Origin: Liriodendron chinense
Taxonomy: Eukaryota > Streptophyta > Magnoliopsida > Magnoliales > Magnoliaceae
NCBI GenBank assembly: GCA_003013855.2
Contig: ML058466.1
Location: 1,851,501 to 1,915,500, forward strand
Reading direction: 5' to 3'
DNA: 64,000 nucleotides
In this document: positions 1 through 11,959 of the stretch, in pieces
How the letters are laid out: each line of letters begins with the position of its first letter
Numbering within the stretch: the stretch's first letter is position 1
Translations under genes and position numbers: made by a program
Notes under the pieces: generated by a model
Told to the model about the DNA's origin: nothing
The model's input: the letters and a program-made list of their open reading frames with translations, nothing else
The model's database searches: none

Positions 1-1294
1 TAACTAAAACAGCAACTTAATGAAGATTCAGAGATATAAAGTACTAAGGCTTTCAAGGATCCACTTGTAGCAATCCTATATCAATTCAGCCAATCCAAGT
101 AGAGAACACAACTAGATTTGAAGTCTTATCTCTCATCTAGTTGGAAAATAAAGCATTCACACACATTCCATCACATTCAAGTTGAACTTCCAAGTTCTAG
201 CTCCATTCAAACAAAACAAACTCGAAACCATAGCCTGCGGAGTAACAGCCATGCCTCTGGACTATGGCCTGCTCAAGGATTACTATAATCCGAACTTAAA
301 CAAACAAACATGATAATCTCAGAGAATTAAAAGGAATTCATGTCCGGAGCACATAAACTCTCATAAAACGTCTCAAACTACTACTTTTTGGAACTAAACC
401 ATGCAAAAATCCAAACTTGAACGGAAATTACTTGAATTAAACTGAAATCAACATAGAATTAGCTACAAGCTTCACCTCTCAGCCTTAGTTGAGAGGTTCT
501 AGCCGAGCATTGTCATGCTGCAACTAAAATCTCAAAATAAAAGCATAAAAACAGAAAAACCCGAATAGGAGAGTTGCAGACGCTCCACGATCACTTTCCC
601 TCCTTAGAACCTCGTTCCTTAGCTTCTCTGATGTCCTAGGAAGAGCCCCTAGGTGTCCTTTTATAGCAATAAACCTCCCTTGCGTCGGATTCTGCGAAAG
701 ATTATGCATTGCGCAGTGTTTTTCGGAGTCCAGATTTAGAAAGGACTCTTCCTACGCAGGGCCGACCGGTCGTGACCGGTCGGCCTGGCTTTTTAAACAG
801 TCCAGGGAGTGCTGCCGACCGGTCAAGACCGGTCGGACAGACCTGCCCATTCATCCAGTGTGCATACCCGACCGGTCATGACCGGTCGGGCTTTGTTTTC
901 ACCTTGTCCAGAGAGCATGGCCGACCGATCATGACCGGTCGGCCCTTCATCAATGTGGTCAGCTTCCATGGCCGACCGGTCAAGACCGGTCGGCCTTCTT
1001 CCTTTTTGCCCCTTTGATGTGGCTGACCGGTCGGACGACCGGTCTGCCTTGTTTTTCTTCAACTTTTTCTTCTTTTCTTCATTCTCTTTTCTCCCTCTTT
1101 CTTCTTCTTTCTTTGGTCCATCTTAGGATTTCCTCCAATGTCTTCAAATAACCCTTGTTAAGCTCCAATTGGATGAAGTCCGCTCTCATCCCTATAATCA
1201 TAAAAACATGTGTTAGATGGGCCTTTAAATCATGGAAATCATGCAAACCATGTTATGTAATGGCTAATGTAATGTATAAATTGGAGGTTCAACA
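1..1294 (-). repeat. 3' LTR of element A, truncated by window start
   Basis: Bases 1-1294 match 8244-9527 almost base for base, so about the first 143 bp of this LTR are missing. The end at 1294 is fixed by the terminal AACA and by the adjoining C-rich strand of the PPT. Compared with the 5' LTR it keeps one full palindromic unit near 762 that is half deleted in the other copy. Confidence 0.95.
658..1046 (-). promoter_or_regulatory. Palindromic array and TATA box, left LTR of A
   Basis: On the minus strand a TATA box (CTATAAAAGG, 658-667) is preceded by about six copies of a palindrome of the form GACCGGTCATGACCGGTCGG, between 762 and 1046 and spaced about 51 bp. The array lies about 95 bp upstream of the TATA box in the transcribed direction. 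Each unit is two GACCGGTC half-palindromes around a 2-base centre that varies (GT, AA, AT). Confidence 0.8.
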
Positions 1295-2466
1295 CACCCC
1301 CCAACCAGCTTTTTACTAGTCCCGAGCAAAACATGCGTGAAACAATTTCAAACCTCCAAACCCAACTCTCCTTCAGAACCCATGATTCTATCCATTCCAA
1401 GATGTATAAGTGAAAATGTTGGAAAAATTAGGTGCTAGAAGCTGAAACCTTAGATTCTCAAAACATAAGAAGTGCCTACATGAAACTCTAGCTGATTGAT
1501 TGATAAATAGAAGGACTCGAACAACTTCAACCTAGTGTGCATAGTGAAAGTTCATCTCATGAGTTCCTGTGATTATCTTCTTCATAGATCAACTAAACTA
1601 TAGATTTCAAGGTGCACCGAGTAACAACAAGCCTATGACAGGAATTTGTCTTACCGTCCTTCCGACGGCTTTCACACTACGTCCCATTTCCGGCTTTGGT
1701 TACGGTTCGACCATCCCCCGGTTGGTAATAGGTAGCCCTATTCGGAATTTTCCACCATTTTTCTTTCCTTCCCGATTTCATCCTTTCTTTCCTTTTTCTT
1801 TTAAATTAGATAGGATTTTTAGAAATCCATATCTTTCATTATTTTCCCATGGACAAGGATGGACAAAATACCCCGGCTTGGCTGCTCAACACCTTTAAAT
1901 CAAAGTCTACTAATCCACAAATCACATAAACCTGTCAGCTCATGAAAATCGTGTAATGTGAACTTGGTGCAAAGGTGTTCAAATTTTTCTATCAATCACA
2001 ACAATAGGGGAACTATCATATAAAACCATTATGTTGGGAGAATTTCAAGACCTCCAACGTCACACACTTCGTATCTCCTCTTCTTATACTCATAGCATCT
2101 CAAATGTATAAAAACAAGATTTTCTAAAAGAGTTTTGAGATGTTAGAAAATTCGAAAAAAAATTTACGCATATGAAGCTCGAAATGTTGCAATATGCTAG
2201 ATGAAGAATCTCATCTCACCCCCCAACCAAATCTTGCATTGTCCTCAATGTAAAAGATATGCAATTAGTATGAACATGAGAGCAATGGTAAACAATAAGA
2301 GAGTGAGAATCAACAGTACCTGAGAGAGCGATCATGGGAGTCTCCAACCCAACAATTAAACCTACTAAAACAGTAAAACGAAAGAAAAACCTACCTATAC
2401 CTCCATCAGACTAGGAGATCAATCATCCTGATAGACAGGATCAATCAGAGTGATGGACGTGTCCTC
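1295..2466 (-). other. 3' noncoding tail of A with two polypurine tracts
   Basis: No credible ORF is present; a plus-strand frame at 1569-1898 has no recognisable content. The PPT next to the 3' LTR reads GGTTGGGGGGTG on the minus strand (about 1295-1306). A second copy of the same tract is found at about 2217-2230, roughly 0.9 kb upstream. An Athila env-like ORF would be expected here in complete elements; I see no trace of one. Confidence 0.75.
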
Positions 2467-3882
2467 TTAATCGAATTTCTCAACAAATGGTTTAAGGCGT
2501 TGTCCATTAACTTTAAAACGGTTACCATTCGCTACATTCTCAATCTCAACAGCCCCATGAGGAAAAATTTCTTTGATAATATATGGACCGGTCCATCGAG
2601 ATCGTAATTTGCTCGGAAAAAGGTGAAGTCGGGAATTATACAAGAGTACTTTCTGTCCTTCATGAAAAGATTTCCTGAAGATGTGCTTGTCATGGAAGGC
2701 CTTCATCTTACTCTTGTAAATTCTCGAGTTCTCATATGCATCGTTCCGGATTTCATCAAGCTCATTTAATTGGAGTTTGCGAAGCGAGCTAGCCTTGTCC
2801 ATGTCAAAATTTAAAGCCCGAATTGCCCAATAGGCTTTGTGTTCTAGCTCCACAGGCAAGTGGCAAGCTTTCCCATAGACAAGTCTATAAGGAGACATTC
2901 CAATGGGTGTCTTGTAGGCGGTACGGTGAGCCTAAAGTGCATCATCTAATCTTAGGGACCAATCCTTGCGATCCGGTCTCACCGTCTTTTCCAAAATCTG
3001 CTTGATTTCCCTATTGGAAATTTCAGCTTGCCCACTTGTTTGTGGGTGGTATGGGGTACTCACTTTGTGCCTAATACCATATTTCTTCATTAAAGTTTCG
3101 AAAGGTCTATTGCAAAAGTGAGAACCACCATCACTAATGATGGCTCGAGGCGTCCCAAATCTAGAAAGTATGTTTTATTTGAGAAACTTGAGAACCGTAC
3201 GATGATCGTTGGTTCTACATGGGATAGCCTCTATCCATTTAGACACATAGTCTACGGCAAGCAAGATATAGACATGTCCAAAAGAAGAGGGAAATGGTCC
3301 CATGAAATCAATGCCCCAACAGTCAAAGACTTCGAGATGTTGAATTGGGTTGAGAGGCATCATATTTCGATGGGATAATCCTCCTAACTTCTGGCAGCGC
3401 TTGCACGCTTTGCAAAACTCATGGGTGTCCTTGAATAGCGTGGGCCAATAAAAACTACACTGCAGAATTTTCGCAGTTGTTTTCTTGGCTGAAAAATGAC
3501 CCCCACATGCTTGATCATGACAAAAGGAGATGACTGAATTATGTTCATCATCGGGGACGCATCTCCTTATAATTTGGTCTGGGCAATATTTAAACAATAG
3601 AGGTTCATCCCAGAAAAATTGACGCACTTCCCTTAGAAATTTACGTTTGTCTTGCGCAGTCCAATGAATCGGCATCGCACCTGTGGAAAGATAATTGGCT
3701 ATATCAGCGTACCATGGTGGGTGCACAGCAACAAAGAGTTGCTCATCAGGGAATGAGTCCTCAATAGGTGACTCGTCAATGAATTTGGTAGGACTAGGCG
3801 GGATAGATGATCTGCCACCACATTTTCTACCCCCTTCTTGTCTTTGATCTCCAAGTCGAATTCTTGAAGGAGTAGGATCCAT
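2467..3882 (-). pseudogene. Integrase of element A, broken
   Basis: Integrase would insert the cDNA into the host chromosome. The fragment from 3882 down contains the zinc-binding region (C-x2-C in CKACKRC) and the catalytic-core start FDCWGIDFMGPF. The fragment 2898-2467 holds the conserved post-core block beginning MSPYRLVYGK and the C-terminal domain. They are separated by in-frame stops, one just after the residues VLKFLK near 3175 and one in the block before MSPYRL near 2930. The N-terminal end overlaps the RNase H frame through a frameshift near 3800. Confidence 0.88.
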
Positions 3883-5651
3883 CTAAGCAAATGGGGCTTA
3901 GCATCCTTCTTAGAAAGAAGGTATTTCAGCGCCGCATGATCCGTATAAACAATGACTTTGGATCCTATTAAGTATGGCCTGAATTTGTCTAAGGCGAAAA
4001 TGACAGCTAGGAGCTCTTTCTCCGTAGTCGAATAATTAACTTGGGCAGGATTCAAGGTCCTACTTGCGTAGTAGATGACATGAGGCTTTTTATCCTTCTT
4101 TTGGCCTAACACCGCCCCAATAGCAAAATCGCTCGCATCGCACATCAACTCAAAAGGAATGGACCAATCTGGTGGTTGCATGATAGGAGCGGTTGTCAAC
4201 ATGTCCTTTAGCTTTGAAAAAGCTAATTGACATTCGGCACTCCACTCAAATTGGTTCTCCTTTTGTAGAAGGTTGCATAAAGGTCTTGAGATATGACTAA
4301 AATCCTTTATGAACCTTCTATAGAAATCGGCGTGTCGAAGGAAGGACCGCACATCGCGTATGCTTTTGGGTGGTGGTAGATTGGAAATTATGTCGATTTT
4401 TGCCCAGTCTACCTCTATTCCATTGGACGAGATGATATGTCCAAGGACTATTCCTCTTTGTACCATGAAATGGCACTTTTCTCAGTTTAATACAAGTTGC
4501 TTCTCCTCACACCTCATCAAGACCAACTTCAAGTGCTTGAGACACTCATCAAATGTACAACCAAAAACAGAAAAGTCATCCATGAATACCTCAAGAAACT
4601 CACCCACCATATCCGAGAAAATACTCAACATGCATCGTTGGAATGTGGCGGGTGCATTGCATAACCCGAATGGCATCCTTCGGTAAGTGAAGGTACCAAA
4701 CGGGCATGTAAATGTAGTTTTCTCTTGGTCTTCCGGAGCTATCTCTATCTGGTTGTATCCAGAATAGCCATCTACGAATCAATAATAGGAATGACCTGCC
4801 AACCTCTCCAAAATTTGATCCATAAATGGGAGAGGGAAGTGGTCTTTCCTAGTAACCGTGTTGAGCTTCCTATAATCAATGCACATACACCAACCGGTGG
4901 TCACCCTAGTCGGTATAAGCTCGTTGTTGGCGTTCTCAATGATGGTAATACCGGATTTCTTGGGGACAACTTGGGTAGGACTCACCCATTGGCTATTTGA
5001 GATGGGGTAGATTATACACACATCCAATAGCTTCAACACCTCAGCTTTGACAACCTCCATCATGTTTGGATTTAGTCGTCTTTGAGGTTGTCTAGTCGTT
5101 TTTGTATTTTCTTCAAGGTGTATTCGGTGCGTGCAAACCGAAGGATCTATCCCTTTGAGATCCGCTATTGTCCAACCTATGGCTTCCCTATGTTCTTTGA
5201 GTAACTCAATCAACTTGAGCTCTTGGTCTTTTTCTAGGTGGGAGGCAATGACAACTGGGAATGTTTCCTCTTGACCCAAATATACATATTTAAGCTCGGA
5301 TGGCAATGGTTTGAGGTCAAGCTTTGGTGGTTTGATGTTAGACGGTAGAGGCCTTGATGTGGTTGGTGGTAATTTCTCAAAATGGGGCCTCCACAGGCTA
5401 TTATCAGCTACCGGTCTTTCTATATTTAATGCCTGCACAATCTCACTAATGATGGGGTCTTCAGAATCCACGAAATGTGCTAAGCATGTCTCCAAGCTTT
5501 CTAGTGGTTCAAGTTGGAGGAGTTTTTCTTCTTCAAAAGTTTCAAGCATGTTTACTTCGAAGAACTCATCATCATCTACATCCCTATGTCTTTTGCCCAA
5601 GTGAAACACATTCACCTCTAGTGTCATATTTCCAAAAGATAGTTGCATCAC
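3699..5651 (-). pseudogene. Reverse transcriptase and RNase H of element A, broken
   Basis: Three frame pieces, 5651-4779, 4676-4482 and 4466-3699, make up RT plus RNase H. RT motifs seen include WCMCIDYRKLN, MPFGLCNAPATFQRCM and the catalytic block VFMDDFSVFG. RNase H begins near PFELMCDASDFAIGAVLGQ, with the TEKELLAVIFALDKFR block. The first piece ends at a stop where a Cys/Trp-type codon is expected after LAGHSYY. Another stop follows QLVLN at about 4480. The enzyme is therefore inactive in this copy. Confidence 0.92.
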
Positions 5652-5723
5652 CCCATTCCGGCAATTGATGATTGCGTTTGATGTGGCAAGGAATGGGCGC
5701 CTAGTATTACCGGTATTTGGGTG

Positions 5724-6062
5724 CTAGCATCCACAACCGGTTGTGTGTCCAAGACTATAAAATCTACCTGGGTAGTAGAATTTGTCAACTTGGACTAGAA
5801 CATCCTCAACTATCCCCCTCGGTACACGGATAGATCTATCAGCGAGTTGCAACGTGGTTTTGGTGGGTTTTAATTCACCAAGACCCAATTGCTCATATAC
5901 CGAGTATGGGATCAAGTTCACACTCGCCTCCAAGTCTAACAAGGCACGTTCAATCCGGTAGTCTCCAATGATACATGAGACGGTGGGACTACCGGGATCT
6001 TTGAATTTTGGGGGGGTCTTTTGAGTGAGGATGGCACTCACTTGCCCTATTAAGAAGGCCTT
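5724..6062 (-). pseudogene. Aspartic protease of element A, broken
   Basis: The frame 6041-5724 contains the retropepsin region around LLDLEASVNLIPYSVYEQLG. In Athila-type proteases the active site reads D-L/T-G-A; here the Gly after Asp-Leu is Glu, which should abolish catalysis. The reading frame is lost near 5740, before the following conserved block. Upstream it is separated from the Gag frame by a stop near 6063. Confidence 0.85.
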
Positions 6063-7879
6063 TTACTGCACATTATATTTGCGTTTTGTTGTGCATAGGT
6101 CTTTTAGAAACTTGGCATAAGAGGGAATTTGTTTGATGGCATCAAGCAAAGGGATATTGATCTTGACTTGTCTGAAAATCTCTAAAATATCTTGAGAATT
6201 TGGGAGAGATTTTGGGGTAACCAATCTCGAAGGGAATGGTGCTATGGGCTTGTAAATACGTTCCGGTTGTTGTGGGGCTAAGTTAGATCCATCTTCATCC
6301 TCAGAATTTACCGGATCATTAGGCTCATCGGCCTTCACCGGAATAGTTTTGTCAATTTGTTTACCACTTCTAAGGGTGGTAATGGATTTAGCTTGCTCCA
6401 TGTTTTGGTTGGAAGAATTAGGGATGCTTACTTCATGTACTTGCTTTGGATTGGGCTGAGGTTAGGCCGGAAAGGTCCCTTCCCTAGCATTCAAGCGTCC
6501 CTTAATCTCATCAACCGAGACTTTAAGCTCTTGGAACATTTGCTGATTCGATTGATTTATTTGCGCTTGCCCTTGCATAAATGCTCTCAAGGTATCCTCC
6601 AATGAGACTTGAGGTGGGGCCATATTTTGCATGGGTGGCCCTCTTTGGGAGTTGGTAGGATTGCCTGTAGGAGCATTCTTCCAACTGAAATTCGGGTGGT
6701 TCTTCCAACTCTCATTGTACGTATTACCTACCGGTCCATTGAAGGGCCATTGATAACCATATGTGGCAATGGCTGTCTCATGTAGCACTTCCTGAAATGC
6801 AGGAATTGTGGGACAATCTTGCGTAGCGTGTAAGTCGGTGAGGCATATCCCACATATGTTTTCAACAGCTTCCTTGGACTTGGGAACTCCACTTTTGCTA
6901 AGTTCCATGGCCTTAACCTTCCTTGTGAGGTTGGCTATCCTTGCATTCACATCGTCTTCCTCTTTAAGGATATAAATCCCACCTTTCTCTTGAGTGGGCT
7001 TGGAGTTATTGGGTTTATCCGATGTATCCCAAGATTGGGCGTTTTCAGTCAACATATCCAAGTAACTCCAAGCCTCATCTGGATTTTTACTCATAAACTC
7101 GCCATTGCACATCATTTCCACAAATTGGCGCATATTGGAACTTAATCCATCATTGAAAAAATTTATAACTCGCCAACTCTCATAGCCATGATGTGGGCAA
7201 GCAAGTAGGAGATCCTTAATCTTTCCCAACATTGAAAAAAAGATTCACCCTCTTTAGCTGAGAAATTCATTATGGCTCTTCGAAGGGTATTCGTTTTATG
7301 AGCCAGGAAGAACTTTTTCAGGAATTCCCGGTTCATCTCAACCCATGACCCAATCGAATGTGGTCTAAGAGAGTGAAGCCAATCTTTGGCTCTTTCTTTC
7401 AAAGTGAAGGGAAAAAGTTTAAGTCTGATTGTATCCTCGGAAACATTGGGATAATGCAAGGTGGCCAACACTTCTTCGAATTCTTGCAAGTGTAAGTATG
7501 GGCGGTCAGAGTCTAGCCCATGGAACTTAGGTAAAAGTTGAATTACACCCGGTTTTATGTCAAGGGTTCCACCGTTCACTGGTAGAACTATGCAAGAGGG
7601 TGTAATTGCTCGGGCAGGTTGTAGGTTGTCCCGTAGTGATCTCATTGGAGGAACATTATGTACCTCATTCTCTCCTACTCCTTCCTGATTCGCGTTTGTA
7701 GTTGGAGTAGGGAGGGGAGGATTCCTTACAGGTGTTTGATCCATACTCCCCAAACTTTCACAATGCTCTTGATAATTCCGGACTCGTCTATGGACTGACA
7801 ATGGTCCAACTAAACCACCTTCAGATTGGAGACGATTTGAGTGATTACGTTCCCAACGGGACATAAACCACTCAACCAA
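6063..7879 (-). pseudogene. gag of element A, broken
   Basis: Gag packages the RNA in the virus-like particle. Frames 7879-7163, 7232-6462 and 6401-6063 overlap or abut. The capsid-type region is seen at PKFHGLDSDRPYLHLQEFEE, followed by FTLKERAKDWLHSL and a short Cys-rich stretch (CGICLTDLHATQDC). A +/-1 frameshift falls in the 7163-7232 overlap. A single TAA interrupts the frame after GTFPA near 6460. The first ATG at 7879 lies about 200 bp from the PBS, as expected for a leader. Confidence 0.88.
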
Positions 7880-8100
7880 AAATCAAAGCTAATCCTAACC
7901 TAGAAAACTGAAATCTGAAACTAATCTAAAAGAAACTAAGTTAGAAAGGTATCACCTGATGCGCTTGAACTTAGAGAAGAATTCCTACAAAACAAAAAAC
8001 TTTATTAGTTCTAAGAAAATCAGAAAAACCTATCTACTTCTACAGTCACTAAACTATTTGAAAACCGCTATCTAATTCCCCGGCAGCGGCGCCAAAAACT
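7880..8100 (-). other. Leader of element A with primer-binding site
   Basis: The PBS lies at 8077-8094 and reads TGGCGCCGCTGCCGGGGA on the minus strand, the complement of a tRNA-Asp 3' end. Six bases separate it from the LTR. The rest of the interval is untranslated leader. Confidence 0.88.
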
Positions 8101-9527
8101 TGTTCGCTCGCCTCAAGTGTAAGGCTGCGATGTAGTAATAAAACTCGGTAAGACCGAGGTCGATCCACAGGGAAATAAAAACAAGCTTCCAAACTATTCC
8201 AGCGACTCAATTTATGGAAGAAATTCAGATTCAATTGAGTATTTAACTAAAACAGCAACTTAATGAAGATTCAGAGATATAAAGTACTAAGGCTTTCAAG
8301 GATCCACTTGTAGCAATCCTATATCAATTCAGCCAATCCAAGTAGAGAACACAACTAGATTTGAAGTCCTATCTCTCATCTAGTTGGAAAATAAAGCATT
8401 CACACACATTCCATCACATTCAAGTTGAACTTCCAAGTTCTAGCTCCATTCAAACAAAACAAACTCCAAACCATAGCCTGCGGAGTAACAGCCATGCCTC
8501 TGGACTATGGCCTGCTCAAGGATTACTATAATCCGAACTTAAAAAAACAAACATGATAATCTCAGAGAATTAAAAGGAATTCATGTCCAGAGCACATAAA
8601 CTCTCATAAAACGTCTCAAACTACCACTTTTTGGAACTAAACCATGCAAAAATCCAAACTTGAACGGAAATTACTTGAATTAAACTGAAATCAACATAGA
8701 ATTAGCTACAAGCTTCACCTCTCAGCCTTAGCTGAGAGGTTCTAGCCGAGCATTGTCATGCTGCAACTAAAATCTCAAAATAAAAGCATAAAAACAGAAA
8801 AACCCGAATAGGAGAGTTGCAGACGCTCCACGATCACTTTCCCTCCTTAGAACCTCGTTCCTTAGCTTCTCTGATGTCCTAGGAAGAGCCCCTAGGTATC
8901 CTTTTATAGCAATAAACCTCCCTTGCGTCGGATTCTGCGAAAGATTATGCATTGCGCAGTGTTTTTCGGAGTCCAGATTTAGAAAGGACTCTTCCAACGC
9001 AGGGCCGACCGGTCGGCCTGGCTTTTTAAACAGTCCAGGGAGTGCTGCCGACCAGTCAAGACCGGTCGGACAGACCTGCCCATTCATCCAGTGTGCATAC
9101 CCGACCGGTCATGACCGGTCGGGCTTTGTTTTCACCTTGTCTAGAGAGCATGGCCGACTGAACATGACCAGTCGGCCCTTCATCAATGTGCTCAGCTTCC
9201 ATGGCCGACCGGTCAAGACCGGTCGGCCTTCTTCCTTTTTGCCCCTTTGATGTGGCTGACCGGTCGGACGACCGGTCTGCCTTGTTTTTCTTCAACTTTT
9301 TCTTCTTTTCTTCATTCTCTTTTCTCCCTCTTTCTTCTTCTTTCTTTGGTCCATCTTAGGATTTCCTCCAATGTCTTCAAATAACCCTTGTTAAGCTCCA
9401 ATTGGATGAAGTCCGCTCTCATCCCTATAATCATAAAAACATGTGTTAGATGGGCCTTTAAATCATGGAAATCATGCAAACCATGTTATGTAATGGCCAA
9501 TGTAATGTATAAATTGGAGGTTCAACA
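8101..9527 (-). repeat. 5' LTR of element A, 1427 bp
   Basis: The LTR begins TGTTCG (8101) and ends TTCAACA (9527) on the plus strand, giving TGTT...AACA termini. The PBS on the left and the change to copia coding sequence on the right fix both ends. A palindromic unit near 9003 has lost one 10-bp half relative to the other LTR. Confidence 0.95.
8900..9281 (-). promoter_or_regulatory. Palindromic array and TATA box, right LTR of A
   Basis: TATA box at about 8900-8909 (CTATAAAAGG on the minus strand). The GACCGGTC palindrome array spans 9003-9281. Several units have mutated half-sites compared with the left LTR. Confidence 0.78.
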
Positions 9528-11365
9528 ATATGCTTCTGATAGTCGTGCCAATAGAGTTTATAACACAAGGACTAATACAACTCAAGAATCCATAAATGTT
9601 ATCATTGATGACCAATCTAAAAAAGACACGAGACTTGATGATGATGAAGAGGGAGAACCATGCCAAATAGGTAACCTATTGAAAAATCTCCCTCTCCCAA
9701 TGCCTCAACAACTCCTGGAAATGTTCCACATGTCAAGGATCATCCCCTCAATCAAATCATTGGAGATCCTGATATTGGGGTCAAGACAAGGAGACAACTT
9801 GAGCCCATCAATAGTCATGTGTGCTTCACCTCAAAAATAGAACCAATAAATATAGATGAGGCTCTCAATGATGAGTTTTAGATACTTTCTATGCAAGAAG
9901 AACTTCAACAATTCACCAGAAATGAAGTTTGGTTTCTAGTAGAAAGACCATATGAGAAAAAATGTCATTGGAACTAAATGGATATTCAAGAACAAAACAG
10001 ATGAATTTGGCAATATGATTCAAAATAAAGCCCGTTTAGTTGCTCAGGGGTACTCTCAAATTGAGGGAATTGATTTTGATGAAACTTTTGCCCCGGTTAC
10101 TAGACTAGAATCCATTCAAATTCTCATGTCCATAGCATGTGCGCTCAAATTTAAATTATTTCAAATAGACGTGAAGAGTGCCTTTCTGAATGGTATTCTC
10201 GATGAGGAAGTTTATGTTAAACAACCTAAAGGGTTTGTGGACCCTAGATATCCTCAAAGAGTCTACTGATTGAAAAAGGCTCTCTATGGGTTAAAACAAG
10301 CCCCCCGAGCATGGTATGAACCCCTTACTCAATTCCTAATTGATCACGAGTTCGTTAGGGGGAGTGTTGTCAAGACCCTATTTGTTAAGAAGACGAATTA
10401 TTCGATTCTCATTGCTCAGATTTATGTTGATGACATTGTATTTGGTTCCACATGTGAAGAATTTTCTGGTTTATTTGCTGAATTGATGAAATCTGAATTT
10501 AAAATGAGTTTGGTAGGTGAACTGAATTTTTTCCTAGGATTGCAAGTTAAACAATTGAAAAAGGAAATCTTCATCAACCAAACTAAATGTGCAAAAGATC
10601 TAGTCAAGAGGTTTGGGCTAGACTCGGGTCGATCACACACCACACCTATGGCCACAACCATTAAACTCTCCAAACACTTGTCAAGCAAAAGTGTCGACCA
10701 ACATTTATATAGAAATATGATTGGAAGTCTCCTTTACCTTACAGCGAGTAGACCAGACATTGCATTTAGTGTAGGTGCATGCGCTAGATTTCAAGCTGAT
10801 CCTAGGGAATCACATCTAACTGCTGTAAAAAGAATCATCAGATATGTGGCCTGCACAACTGAGTATGGCTTGTGGTACCCCCTTGACACATCATCCATCA
10901 TTGCGGGGTACTCCGATGCCGATTGGGCTAGAAATATGGATGATCGAAAATCCACTAGTGGTGGCGATTTTTACATCGGAAACTGCTTAGTTGCTTGGCA
11001 TAGCAAAAAACCAAAATTCCATCTCATTGTCCACTACTGAAGCTGAATATATTGCTGCCGGTAGTTGCTGTGCTCAGCTACTTTGGATGAAACAAATGTT
11101 GAAGGATTATGGTATCAATCAAGAAGAAATGACGCTCTTTTGTGACAACACAAGCACCATTAATATTTCAAAAAGTCCTGTTCAACATTCTCGAACCAAG
11201 CATATCGACATCCGGCACCATTTTATAAGAGAACTTGTTGAAGAAAAAATGTTCAAACTTGAATACGTCTAAATCAAGCGGCAATTGGCCGACATCCTTA
11301 CAAAACCGTTAGATTCCACTAGGTTTGAACACCTTAGGAAATCTATCAGGATATGCTCAACCTAG
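9528..11365 (+). pseudogene. 3' part of B gag-pol (RT and RNase H), broken
   Basis: The fragment starts in the spacer after integrase and runs through the copia RT and RNase H to the pol stop at 11363-11365. RT motifs: GTKWIFKNKTDEFGN, LFQIDVKSAFLNG and the catalytic IYVDDIVFG. RNase H: GYSDADWARNMDDRKSTSGG and the final tail KPLDSTRFEHLRKS. It is strongly similar to the intact copy in element C (44763-46597). Lesions include a TAG near 9880, a frame change near 9950, a TGA replacing an Arg codon at 10268 and a frameshift near 11010. The 5' half is displaced by element A. Confidence 0.93.
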
Positions 11366-11959
11366 TCGGTTAGAAGAGCATGTGTGCTTATAGGAAAATC
11401 AGAGGATGTAACCTCATGTCCTAATGCTCTTTAGGAAAAATAATGGTAGATTGGACTGTTCCAACAGGTTATTATAATCAAAGGATCTAGGTTGAGTTCC
11501 ACTCATCACACAGCTATCTTAGATCCTTAGTATCTAGGTTTGGGTGAACAAAACAAGGTTAAGCTAAGCTCATCATTGTCCAAGACATCTTTGATTGGAT
11601 CTACCAACAATAGGGAATATATCTCAAATCTAAACCTCACAGTCCCTCACATAGGAAAAATGTGTTTCAACAGGTCCATCGGGCGCTCGGGCTAGTGTGG
11701 CTGACTGTTTATAAGGGCCACTCCAAACACATTCGGGCACCCCTCTATCAATCTTTTCTAGCAAACGTCTCCTCCCTTGTGTGCCCTAGGACGTCCTCCT
11801 GCCCTCCAAGGTGGACTTTCCTCCAAAATCATCTCATTTTAGCCACAGGAAGCTCTTTCTTTGTGTCATCTTCTACCTTCTTTCTGCTCTTCCCTTCAGA
11901 TTTCAGATTTAGGTGAGTTCCTTCTTGCATCTTCTTCATTTAGGGCTTAAATCTCTCTC
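11366..11959 (+). promoter_or_regulatory. Spacer between pol and ORF2 of B, with candidate internal promoter
   Basis: No ORF of note. At 11672-11716 palindromic words like those of B's own LTR array (GGGCGCTCGGGC, then CGGGCACCC further on) flank a TATA-like TTTATAAGGG (11708-11717). This lies about 245 bp before the ORF2 start. It resembles, in miniature, the array-plus-TATA arrangement of the LTR. That it drives ORF2 is inference. Confidence 0.45.

Larger units (their letters stand above)
1..9527 (-). mobile_element. Element A: Athila-lineage Ty3/gypsy LTR retrotransposon, degenerate
   Basis: Order on the minus strand is 5' LTR (8101-9527), PBS, gag, protease, reverse transcriptase, RNase H, integrase, noncoding tail, PPT, 3' LTR (from 1294 leftwards, cut by the window start). 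The polyprotein shows Athila-type blocks such as QRRLNPNMMEVVKAEV before the RT and RLVYGKACHLPVELEHKAYW in the integrase. The PBS matches the 3' end of tRNA-Asp. Every coding block carries stops or frameshifts, so the copy cannot be autonomous. It lies inside a Sirevirus pol gene: right after its LTR end at 9527 the sequence continues with the integrase/RT spacer also present in element C near 44763. The left TSD lies outside the window. Confidence 0.93.

Noticed and set aside
709..1062. ORFs on both strands in LTR A (also 9056-9295)
   Set aside because: Translations of the GACCGGTC array; no start context or domain.
3118..3378. Plus-strand frames across A's pol (also 4360-4686, 5311-5604, 6357-6605)
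   Set aside because: Shadows of the minus-strand polyprotein, which has clear domain matches.
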